Notes under the pieces: model-generated | Told to the model about the DNA's origin: nothing | Database searches by the model: none | The model's input: only the letters and a program-made list of their open reading frames with translations | Program-made: the position numbers and the translations under genes | In this document: piece after piece, positions 1 through 6,495 of the stretch | Layout: the number at the start of each line of letters is the position of its first letter | How positions within the stretch are numbered: the stretch's first letter is position 1 | Source of the DNA: Vulcanimicrobiota bacterium | Lineage (GTDB): Bacteria > Vulcanimicrobiota > Xenobia > Xenobiales > JADMJV01 | Assembly: GCA_023447635.1 (NCBI GenBank) | Contig: JAEXNA010000192.1 | Span: 1 to 18,803 of the forward strand | Length of the DNA: 18,803 nucleotides | Direction: 5' to 3'

Positions 1-240
1 CGGTAACCTTGCCCGTCTCTCCAGCGCAACCCCGCGTTGTCACTCTCGCTAGCGACAACCTTGCTCGTCTCCCCAGCGCAACGCTACGTTGCCACTCTCG
101 CCAGCGACAATCTTGCTCGTCTCTCCAGCGCAACGCTACGTTGCCACGCTCGCTAACGACAATCTTGCCCGTCTCCTCAGCGCAACGCTACGTTGCCACT
201 CTCGCCAGCGACAATCTTGCCCGTCTCCCCAGCGCAACGC
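1..240. repeat. 52-bp tandem repeat array with internal inverted repeats
   Basis: About four and a half units, spaced exactly 52 bp apart (the CTTGC landmark falls at 8, 60, 112, 164 and 216). The array runs off the left edge of the window and stops about 8 bp short of the stop codon of the minus-strand zinc-finger gene. Each unit carries two inverted repeats: GCAACG-CTA-CGTTGC, and TCGC-CA-GCGA (in the first unit the perfect palindrome TCGCTAGCGA). Since 52 is not a multiple of three, any reading frame shifts with each unit, so open frames through it are not likely to be genes. It could act as a 3' UTR structure, but that is inference. Confidence 0.93.
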
Positions 241-247
241 CAGACGC

Positions 248-1288
248 CTACTTCGGCTTCAACTCCTCGACCACACCCAGCGCCGTCACCGCCGCCTGCA
301 CCGACTGGCCCGGCGAGAACGGAGTGAACTGGCCCTCCTGGTCGGTCTCGAAGGTGTAGCTCTTCCCGTTACCCTTGAGCACGATCTTATAAGATTCCTG
401 ACGAGCCCCCGCGCGACGCTTGGCCGCCTCCGCCACGTTGGGCCAGCGCGGCTTGTTGTCCTGACCCTTCTCGGACGCCGTCGACTCCTTGTGCCAGCGC
501 TCGATCTGGTAGCGAACCTTGGTGTCGTAGACCGGTTCGTCGCGGTAAACCGGCTCGTCGTAGCGCTCTTCTTTGCGCTGGTTCTCGTAGACCGTCTCCT
601 CGCGGTAGACGTCCTCGAAATAGCCGTTGCCCATATCCTTGGTGCCAACCTTGACCTTACGCGTGCCGGCCTCGACCCGCTCCGTGACCGTGCGCGTCTT
701 GCTGACCGTGCCCGTCTGCACCTTACGATGCTCTCGCACGCCTTTGGTGCGCGACAGAACCCGAGCGCCCGAAGGCACCTCCCCCTTCCCCTGCCAGCCT
801 TCTTCGGTGACCATCCCCAGCACTTCGACATCAATGCTGCGCTGCCAGGCCATGCTGTCGACCTGCATCGCCTGCACCGTGGTCCGCGTCAGCATCCAGC
901 AGCCCACGAAGAACAGCAAGACCATCAGACAGCAGCCGGTCAGGATCCGTCCGATCCAGTTCGGCCCGGGGGCGGAAGGCGGCTTCTCGGCGCGGTTCAG
1001 GATGGTGCGAGTCGCCCGCTTCTGGGTGCCGTCCTGGGACGATCCGCAGCCCGAGCAGTGCGTGTTGAACCCCGGGTTGTCGCCGTTACAGTAGGGGCAC
1101 TTCCAGTCGGGGCCAGCGTTGGCACGGCGCATCTCTTCGGCCTCGGTGACCTCTCGCGAGCCCTCGGGCAGATAAAACTCGACCTCGGGCCCACGCGCGG
1201 TACCGCAGCTTCCGCAGTATTTGCGCGAGCCGGGGATCCCCTTGCTCAAACAGGCGGGACAGTCCCAGGCCCCCTCACGTATCGCCAT
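248..1288 (-). CDS. Membrane-anchored protein with two RanBP2-like zinc fingers
   Basis: A 346-residue protein of unknown function. Two treble-cysteine-pair fingers lie at the N-terminus: Cys10/Cys13/Cys25/Cys28 and Cys64/Cys67/Cys78/Cys81. The second fits the RanBP2-type spacing exactly, W-x-C-x2-C-x3-N-x6-C-x2-C, with Trp62 and Asn71. One hydrophobic segment (about 111-133) should span the membrane, leaving the fingers in the cytoplasm and a basic, tyrosine-rich C-terminal part outside. Residues 223-260 hold repeated acidic-Tyr motifs of the kind EPVY and ETVY. The start is well supported: GGGAGG lies 8 bases upstream of the ATG. The gene diverges from the peptidase gene at 1420, and its 3' end abuts the 52-bp repeat array. 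RanBP2 fingers bind ubiquitin or RNA in eukaryotes; a similar role here is not shown. Confidence 0.85.
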   Translation of the reverse strand: MAIREGAWDCPACLSKGIPGSRKYCGSCGTARGPEVEFYLPEGSREVTEAEEMRRANAGPDWKCPYCNGDNPGFNTHCSGCGSSQDGTQKRATRTILNRAEKPPSAPGPNWIGRILTGCCLMVLLFFVGCWMLTRTTVQAMQVDSMAWQRSIDVEVLGMVTEEGWQGKGEVPSGARVLSRTKGVREHRKVQTGTVSKTRTVTERVEAGTRKVKVGTKDMGNGYFEDVYREETVYENQRKEERYDEPVYRDEPVYDTKVRYQIERWHKESTASEKGQDNKPRWPNVAEAAKRRAGARQESYKIVLKGNGKSYTFETDQEGQFTPFSPGQSVQAAVTALGVVEELKPK

Positions 1289-1419
1289 CGTTTAACCCTC
1301 CCGGTGGTGACGGAAACATTCTCAGCCCCGCTCGTCCCCTCCCCCCGACCTTCCCCAGCGCGACGCGATGTTAGCAATTCGCTAACCCAAGTTGCTCAAC
1401 GAAGACCTACCTTAGGATC
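1289..1419. promoter_or_regulatory. Divergent intergenic region with inverted repeat
   Basis: This 131-bp gap separates two divergent genes, so it should hold both promoters, though I see no convincing -35/-10 pair. A perfect 6-bp inverted repeat, GTTAGC and GCTAAC around AATTC, lies at 1370-1386 and could be an operator. It sits inside a stretch (about 1354-1386) that resembles one degenerate unit of the 52-bp repeat. A C-rich tract lies at 1335-1356. Confidence 0.45.
1353..1386. repeat. Probable single degenerate copy of the 52-bp repeat unit
   Basis: The stretch starts with CCCCAGCGC and ends with TCGCTAAC, as does the third unit of the array at 112-163. Between these ends most bases also match (ACGC, GTT, CA), with one base missing. 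The central hairpin differs from that of the array: here the arms are GTTAGC and GCTAAC. By-eye alignment only, so common origin is likely but not proved. Confidence 0.5.
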
Positions 1420-2574
1420 ATGCTCAGCTCCGTCTCCAACTCGGCCTTCCCCGTCCGCTCGACCTACCGTCCCGGCTCGGCCTCGTCCCCGGCCATGGAG
1501 AAGCTGGTCCCCGGAGACTTCCCTCAGACCGAGCAAGACCTGGCCTCTTTCCCCCAGCCCGTGCTGGACATGCTCAGCCGCTACGGCACCCAGGTCGCCG
1601 TTCTTGGCGACGGACAGACCATGCTGGACTCGCCCGCCCTGCGCACCCTGACTCCCGAAGAAGCTAGCCAGGAAGGGCAGCGTACCTCCGCCCTGGTCAA
1701 CGAAGGCGTCAAGGAAGCTTTCGCCAACGGCGTGGAAACCTACGAACAGCTCGAATCCGCCGCCAACACTATCACCCGCGACCTGCGCAAGGCCCACATC
1801 GACAACCACCTGGGCATCGCGCTCAACCCGTTCCCCCTGGAAGGGCTGGCCGAAGCGCGCAACATCCCGGCCGAGAACCTGGCCGACTGGAAGCTCGCCT
1901 TCAACAGCCTCAACGAGGGCCTGATCAGCACCGAAGACGGGCAGACCCGAGCCAATTTCGGCGTTCTGGTGCTGCCTCACACCTACCACAACGGCGCCAT
2001 CATCCCCGAATCGCGCCTGCGTAACGCCCCCGACGTGACCGCAGAGTACGTCAAAGGCTCGCTGGGCTTGAACCGCGCGGAAGAGCGGATGGTCTTGTTG
2101 CACGAAGAGTTCTTGCCGCTGCCCAACGCAGAACTGGGCAACTATCGGCTGTCCATTCACGAAGTGGGACACGCCCTGGACTACGCCCTCGAGAACCTGC
2201 AAGAGTCGATCGGCTTCGGGCCCGCTCATCGCCAGACCGTGGACGCCCTGTTCGAAGCCGACCAGAAGCGGATGGCTGACGGTCAGCCGCTGGAGAGCGT
2301 GTTCACCTCGGACCGCGCCGACGACAACGTGCGCGAGTACTTCGCCGAAGCCGTGGAAGCGTACCTGACCCCGGCCCGCGCCGACGGTAACGACACTTTC
2401 CGCGCTGCCAACTCTAAGGAAGGCCTGGCCGCTCGAAACCCCGAGCTTTTCGGCTACGTGGACAAGGTGATGCGCACCGAGTTTCCCGAATCGGCCATGC
2501 CAGAGATGCCGGCCCGCCAGCTTCTGCCGCCCGATATCCCGGACCCCGACACCGAAGTCTTGCGCATCTCGTAA
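1420..2574 (+). CDS. Anthrax-lethal-factor-like (ATLF) zinc metallopeptidase
   Basis: A 384-residue protein with the gluzincin zinc site HEVGH (His247, Glu248, His251) and a downstream REYFAEA helix. Glu306 lines up with the third zinc ligand of anthrax lethal factor (Glu735 in EFFAEA), so the ATLF/M34-like fold is a good fit for residues about 130-355. No signal peptide or membrane segment is visible; the first 35 residues are Ser/Pro-rich and probably disordered. The tyrosine seen seven residues before the ligand in lethal factor is missing here. The ATG at 1420 has AGGA only two bases upstream, so the true start may differ; ATG at 1495 is an alternative. Substrate unknown. The gene ends in a strong terminator and stands alone. 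Confidence 0.8.
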   Translation: MLSSVSNSAFPVRSTYRPGSASSPAMEKLVPGDFPQTEQDLASFPQPVLDMLSRYGTQVAVLGDGQTMLDSPALRTLTPEEASQEGQRTSALVNEGVKEAFANGVETYEQLESAANTITRDLRKAHIDNHLGIALNPFPLEGLAEARNIPAENLADWKLAFNSLNEGLISTEDGQTRANFGVLVLPHTYHNGAIIPESRLRNAPDVTAEYVKGSLGLNRAEERMVLLHEEFLPLPNAELGNYRLSIHEVGHALDYALENLQESIGFGPAHRQTVDALFEADQKRMADGQPLESVFTSDRADDNVREYFAEAVEAYLTPARADGNDTFRAANSKEGLAARNPELFGYVDKVMRTEFPESAMPEMPARQLLPPDIPDPDTEVLRIS

Positions 2575-2583
2575 ATTCAATAG

Positions 2584-2618
2584 AAAAGGCCCACCGAGCT
2601 TCCCCGGTGGGCCTTTTT
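2584..2618. terminator. Bidirectional rho-independent terminator
   Basis: A perfect 9-bp stem, GGCCCACCG paired with CGGTGGGCC, encloses an 8-base loop. It is preceded by AAAA and followed by TTTTT, so it can act on both strands. It lies between convergent genes: the peptidase ending at 2574 and the esterase ending at 2636. Confidence 0.95.
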
Positions 2619-2635
2619 CGTCGTTGGGAAAGGCT

Positions 2636-3679
2636 TCAGGCCGCTTGAGGCATATCGATCACGGTATCCTGACCGTAGCCCAGTCCGAGAAGGAACTGGA
2701 ACGGCAGATGCAGCCGTTGGGCCCAGGCGCTTTCGTTATGTTCGGCCTCTGGCACAGCCAGATAGTGCAGGTCGCGGCCCAACTCAAAACCCTTACTGAG
2801 CATGATGTGAGCCATGGCCTGCGTCTCGGCAAAATTGTCCCCGGGCCAGCCACTATCGAGGTAGACTTTGATGGCGGGGTTCTGTTCGGCAGAGCGCACG
2901 CGCTCTAAAAGATTGTTGTCGTAGCCAAAGGTGCTGGACATGCAGGCGGCTCGCCCGAACACGTCGCCGTGGTGCCAGGCCAGGTAGAAGGAAACCAGAC
3001 CGCCCAGCGACGACCCCATCACCAGGCGGTGCTCGGGGCCATCGAGAGCGCGGAACTCGGACTCCAGGTACGGCAGGAGACGTCCGGTGATGAACTCGGC
3101 GTAGCGGGCGCAGCCCGGCTCGGTGTAGTCCTTGAAGCGGTCGTTGGGGTATAGCGCCACCACGATACAGGCCTCGATAGAGTTCATCTTATCCAGCAGT
3201 TCCAGGGTCTTCTGGACCTCCCAGGTCTGCCCGGCGAAGGCTTCCTCAGGGAAGAACAGGTTGTGCCCGTCGTGCATGAAGCAGACGGGGTACCGCTTGG
3301 TGGTGTTTTCCTCGTAGCCCGGCGGCAGGTAGATGCGGAAGCCGTAGCTCTCTCCGTCCTCGGCGGCCAGGTCGCGGCGGTCCAGGATGGTGCCGTGAGG
3401 CGAACTTTCGAACGAGGGATAGATCAGACGGTCCTCGGGCAGCGGCGCGATGTAGTCGGATCCGACCGACCAGGCGTCAGCGACGCCATCGGTGCCCAGC
3501 AGGCAGGGCTTGAAGCTAAAGTAAGGCTCTTCGGCGTGAGGATGGAAGATATGCAGGTCGCCCTCGAGGTGGTCGACTTCGATAGGGGTCTTCCAGTCGT
3601 CGAGGGATGTGAACAGGACAAGGCGACGACCGGCGAGGCGGTCGACAGGGTAGGAGATCTTGATAGATTGGTGTTCCAT
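2636..3679 (-). CDS. Alpha/beta hydrolase, enterochelin esterase-like (Esterase D family)
   Basis: A 347-residue serine hydrolase of the PF00756 type. The nucleophile elbow GSSLGG gives Ser224; His314 (in PEAEHNE) and Asp275 (YLDSG) are the likely partners. HDGHN at 136-140 is the usual oxyanion-side motif of this family. Residues 1-100 form a separate beta-rich region, as in Fes/IroE-like enzymes. No signal peptide, so it probably acts in the cytoplasm. Fes hydrolyses iron-enterobactin, but no siderophore genes lie nearby, so the substrate here is open. A perfect hairpin one base upstream of the ATG overlaps the only plausible Shine-Dalgarno sequence. The gene converges on the terminator at 2584-2618. 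Confidence 0.85.
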   Translation of the reverse strand: MEHQSIKISYPVDRLAGRRLVLFTSLDDWKTPIEVDHLEGDLHIFHPHAEEPYFSFKPCLLGTDGVADAWSVGSDYIAPLPEDRLIYPSFESSPHGTILDRRDLAAEDGESYGFRIYLPPGYEENTTKRYPVCFMHDGHNLFFPEEAFAGQTWEVQKTLELLDKMNSIEACIVVALYPNDRFKDYTEPGCARYAEFITGRLLPYLESEFRALDGPEHRLVMGSSLGGLVSFYLAWHHGDVFGRAACMSSTFGYDNNLLERVRSAEQNPAIKVYLDSGWPGDNFAETQAMAHIMLSKGFELGRDLHYLAVPEAEHNESAWAQRLHLPFQFLLGLGYGQDTVIDMPQAA

Positions 3680-3680
3680 A

Positions 3681-3695
3681 GCGGCATTCTGCCGC
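3681..3695 (-). promoter_or_regulatory. Hairpin over the ribosome binding site of the esterase gene
   Basis: On the minus strand GCGGCA, loop GAA, TGCCGC ends one base before the esterase ATG. The 5' arm contains most of AGGCGG, the only Shine-Dalgarno-like sequence upstream. Pairing would hide the binding site, which suggests translational control. The structure is visible; the regulation is inferred. Confidence 0.5.
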
Positions 3696-3796
3696 CTGAA
3701 AGGGACGGCTCCATCCGACCGAAGAGTCTTTTAGGGGCATCCATGGGATAGGATCCTGTGGGTTGGAGGGGAGAGGGGAGGCAGGTTGGAGCGGAC

Positions 3797-4007
3797 AGCT
3801 CATCGCCCAGCGAGCTCAAGCTCACCCTTGAACGAGCCGGCTCAACTCCCAGCGAGCTCAAGCTCACTCCCAAACGAGCCGGCTCAATGCCCAGCGAGCT
3901 CAAGCTCACTCTCGAACGAGCCGGCTCATCGCCCAGCGAGCTCAAGCTCACTCTCGAACGAGCCAGCTCAACTCCCAGCGAGCTCAAGCTCACCCTCAAA
4001 TGAGCCG
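3797..4007. repeat. 42-bp tandem repeat array with internal inverted repeats
   Basis: Five units spaced exactly 42 bp apart (CCCAG at 3806, 3848, 3890, 3932 and 3974), with a partial tail before the first. Each unit has the inverted repeat GAGCT-CA-AGCTC; three units also have the perfect palindrome GAGCCGGCTC. Because 42 is a multiple of three, all frames stay open and give a spurious 14-residue peptide repeat. The array fills most of the 354-bp gap between the operon ending at 4034 and the esterase gene. It is flanked by near-identical purine-rich tracts starting GGTTGGAGGGG at 3761 and 4018. No gene is supported in the gap. Confidence 0.93.
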
Positions 4008-4033
4008 AAGCAGGGAAGGTTGGAGGGGGGAGG

Positions 4034-4954
4034 CTAGCGGGGGGAGGGCTGCAGGTGCAGCACGCGGGGGCGAAGGTTCGCGCGGGCGATCAGGTGGCGA
4101 TAGTCCTCGGGCGTGACCTCTTCCCAGCTCTTGCCCAGAAGGGCCAGCAGGGCTGCCTCCAGCACGTTGGTGCCGTAGCTGCGCCCTTCGATCTCGGGCG
4201 TCGTGGTCACCACCCAGGCGACTTCGCGCTTGCGTAGCTCGTCGAGATCGTCCTCGGTCACCGTATTGGTCAGGATCCCCTTGCCCTTCAAAGAGTCGGG
4301 GAAGCGGCGCCGCATGATATGAAAGTCGCCGGCCAGCACTTCGGCTTCGTCGTAGTAGGGGCGGGTCAGCTCGTCCGGCTCGATCACGTCCTGCTTCTTG
4401 CCGGTGGGATAGATCATCGAGATCGGCAGCTTGCAGATCTCGGGCAGCAGCTTCTCGGCCCGCTCCTCGAGTTCATCGAGCGTCAGGATCGGCTTATCCA
4501 GCCCCATGCTGAAAATCATATCGCCGTAGACGGTCGAGGCGCCCACCTCTTCCAGCGCCTCGGCCATCCCGAAGCGGTCCATGGCGCAGACCATCAAAAC
4601 CTTCTTGCCGCGCAGGCTGATGCCGCTACCGGCTTCCAGGTTGCGAACCGTCTCGCGCTCTAAGGTGTTCTTCAGACCGCTGCCGTCCACCACGGGACTC
4701 TTCGTCACAGCCGCGCGCAGTCGTTCACCATCGCGCAAAGAATAGGTGTGGCGGCGCGACTTCAGATAGATGTCGATGCCGCCCAGGCCGATGGCGTCGA
4801 CGTTCCCGTCGAGTTCCTGGAGCAGCGCTACGGCCTTCTTGAACTGTCCGTCCACGCCGCGCCGGCTAAGCTGGACCGTCTGGCCCAGGATTTCGAAGCG
4901 CCCCTCGTGATCGCGCCGGGACGACCCCAGCGAGACCGAGACGACGGTCTTCAC
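4034..4954 (-). CDS. Conserved protein of the family auto-named quinate 5-dehydrogenase
   Basis: A 306-residue protein I recognise as a family often labelled quinate 5-dehydrogenase. The start is GTG at 4954, overlapping the stop of the AAR-like gene by four bases (GTGA), so the two are translationally coupled. Visible conserved blocks are VSLGSSRRDH near residue 6, GLGGIDIYL at 56-64, VVDGSGLKNTLER at 88-100, and TTTPEIEGRSYGTN at 250-263. I see no GxGxxG dinucleotide-binding loop, so the dehydrogenase name is doubtful. The coupling suggests it works with the reductase, perhaps as partner or downstream enzyme. It is the last gene of the operon, and the 42-bp array follows it. Confidence 0.8.
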   Translation of the reverse strand: MKTVVSVSLGSSRRDHEGRFEILGQTVQLSRRGVDGQFKKAVALLQELDGNVDAIGLGGIDIYLKSRRHTYSLRDGERLRAAVTKSPVVDGSGLKNTLERETVRNLEAGSGISLRGKKVLMVCAMDRFGMAEALEEVGASTVYGDMIFSMGLDKPILTLDELEERAEKLLPEICKLPISMIYPTGKKQDVIEPDELTRPYYDEAEVLAGDFHIMRRRFPDSLKGKGILTNTVTEDDLDELRKREVAWVVTTTPEIEGRSYGTNVLEAALLALLGKSWEEVTPEDYRHLIARANLRPRVLHLQPSPR

Positions 4955-6045
4955 GAGATAACTCGAAGCTTCTGCCGCGACTCTTTGATGAAGTGCCGCA
5001 CCTGCTCGATTTTCTCGGCCGAAACCGGCTCGTCGAAAGCGCGGAAGCCGGCCAGGCGGAAGCCGTTACGGGTAGCCAGACGCTGAATTTCTTGCACCCG
5101 GTCGTACTCTAGCCCTCGACCGATCGAGTAGTCCTCGAAGCGGTTCTCTAGAGTCAGCACCATCGTCTCGGCCATACAGGCCAGAGCCAGCCCCTTGGGG
5201 TAGCCAAAGTCCAGCCCGAAATCGACGTTGCCGGGAACTTCGACCACGCCGCCTTCGATGACCAGCACATCGGGGCGCAGTTTCTGCACCTCGCGCGACA
5301 CGTCGTGCGGCACCGCCACGTCGCACACGATGGCGCCGGGCTTGAGATGTTCTGCCTGAATGATACTACCGCCGGACGAGGTCGCCGTGATCACCACGTC
5401 GGCTTCGGCCAGAGCGCGCCCCAGGTCCATCTCGACTTTCAGCGAGGTGCGGCTCTCTTTCTGGATCAGCTCGGCCAGCGCCTTGAGACGCGACTTCGAG
5501 CGAGCCGACAAGACCAGATGCTTGACCTTCTGAGCCAGGAACCGGGCGCACACGCTGCCGATCGAGCCGGTAGCGCCGATCACGGCCACGGTGGACCGCT
5601 CCAGGTCGACATCTAGCGTCTCGGCTGCCGCCAGAGCGCCTTCCAGGGCTGTCGCCACTGTGTAAGAGTTACCGGAGGTCACGGCTACGTCCAGCGCCTG
5701 GGCGATGTCTTTGCCGGCTCTTCCAACGACGGAATTGTAGCCGCCCAGACCGATCATCTTGGCACCCAGGCTCTGTCCCAGCAGGGCGGCTTTCTTGACC
5801 CGTTCCACCACTTCGTTACGGGCCAGGTTGATGAACTGGATCGGCATCAGCGGCACCATGACGAAGTTACCCAGAATCTCGGGCCCCAGCAGCGAGCGCA
5901 CGCCGCGAATGGTCGACGCCTCGTAAGGCGGCATCCACTCCAGAATCTTGAGCACGATCGGCTCGCGCTTCCCCTTGGCTTTGGGGGCGTAGCGCACCAC
6001 ATCTTTCATGCCCAGCGGGTGGGTCAGGAAAGCGAACTGGTTCAT
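4951..6045 (-). CDS. AAR-like reductase (acyl-ACP reductase family)
   Basis: A 364-residue protein related to cyanobacterial long-chain acyl-ACP reductase, which makes fatty aldehydes from acyl-ACP with NADPH. Matching features are GGYNSVV at 101-107, GNSYT at 125-129, the nucleotide-binding GATGSIG at 157-163, and GGVVE at 265-269. Cys290 in LALACMAE lines up with the acyl-accepting Cys294 of the Synechococcus enzyme. The length is slightly above the usual 340. The ATG has GGAG about 6 bases upstream and overlaps the SRPBCC stop by four bases. No aldehyde deformylating oxygenase gene is in the window. Automatic pipelines might call it shikimate dehydrogenase. The exact acyl substrate cannot be read from the sequence. 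Confidence 0.85.
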   Translation of the reverse strand: MNQFAFLTHPLGMKDVVRYAPKAKGKREPIVLKILEWMPPYEASTIRGVRSLLGPEILGNFVMVPLMPIQFINLARNEVVERVKKAALLGQSLGAKMIGLGGYNSVVGRAGKDIAQALDVAVTSGNSYTVATALEGALAAAETLDVDLERSTVAVIGATGSIGSVCARFLAQKVKHLVLSARSKSRLKALAELIQKESRTSLKVEMDLGRALAEADVVITATSSGGSIIQAEHLKPGAIVCDVAVPHDVSREVQKLRPDVLVIEGGVVEVPGNVDFGLDFGYPKGLALACMAETMVLTLENRFEDYSIGRGLEYDRVQEIQRLATRNGFRLAGFRAFDEPVSAEKIEQVRHFIKESRQKLRVIS

Positions 6046-6488
6046 CGGTTCTCCGCGGCTTCAACCAGACGCTTGATACCGGTCAGCATCATTTCGAGGT
6101 TCTCGCCCAGCTTCTCTTGCAAAGTCGGGCCGATCAGCTCGGTCAGTTCGGGTAAGCCGAAATCATAAATGACGGACAGCGACACCTCGGTCTTTCCGTC
6201 TTGCTCCGCAAACGTCCAACAGCCTTCGAACTGGTCGAGGTCGCCCTCGATCAGATTGTAGTCGATACGTAAGCCGGCATCGTCGAAACGGTCTTCCTCG
6301 GTCCAAAGGAAAGGGGTGCCGTCGATATCCGTGACCCATTCGGTGACGGTCGACGACGGGCCTCGCGAGACCACCTTGACGCTCTCTACGTCGGGCATGT
6401 AGTTGGGATAGCTTTCCATATCCTTGGCCAGTTCATAAACGGCCCGAGGCTCTCCCTCGATCACGATCTTGCGTTCTAATGACGGCAT
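6042..6488 (-). CDS. SRPBCC-family protein (polyketide cyclase / CoQ-binding type)
   Basis: A 148-residue START-like protein. The N-terminal strand and helix with AVYELAKDMESYPNYMPDV is typical of the PF03364 subfamily, followed by a beta sheet and a long C-terminal helix (about 112-146). Such proteins have a hydrophobic cavity that binds lipids, quinones or polyketides. AAGGAGG lies about 12 bases upstream of the ATG and overlaps the end of the aminotransferase gene, which stops 7 bases before. It overlaps the AAR-like gene by four bases. A role in holding a hydrophobic acyl or aldehyde intermediate is plausible but inferred. Confidence 0.85.
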   Translation of the reverse strand: MPSLERKIVIEGEPRAVYELAKDMESYPNYMPDVESVKVVSRGPSSTVTEWVTDIDGTPFLWTEEDRFDDAGLRIDYNLIEGDLDQFEGCWTFAEQDGKTEVSLSVIYDFGLPELTELIGPTLQEKLGENLEMMLTGIKRLVEAAENR

Positions 6489-6495
6489 AGTCTCT

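Noticed and set aside
1..240. CRISPR array
   Set aside because: Units are tandem with no unique spacers, and no cas genes are present.
9..1651. Long plus-strand open frames over the 52-bp array and opposite the zinc-finger gene
   Set aside because: They run through a repeat whose period shifts the frame and lie antisense to a gene with clear motifs and a good ribosome site.
3758..4037. Apparent proteins with a 14-residue repeat in the 42-bp array
   Set aside because: The period is a multiple of three, so every frame stays open. No ribosome site or known domain is seen, and the related 52-bp array cannot be coding.
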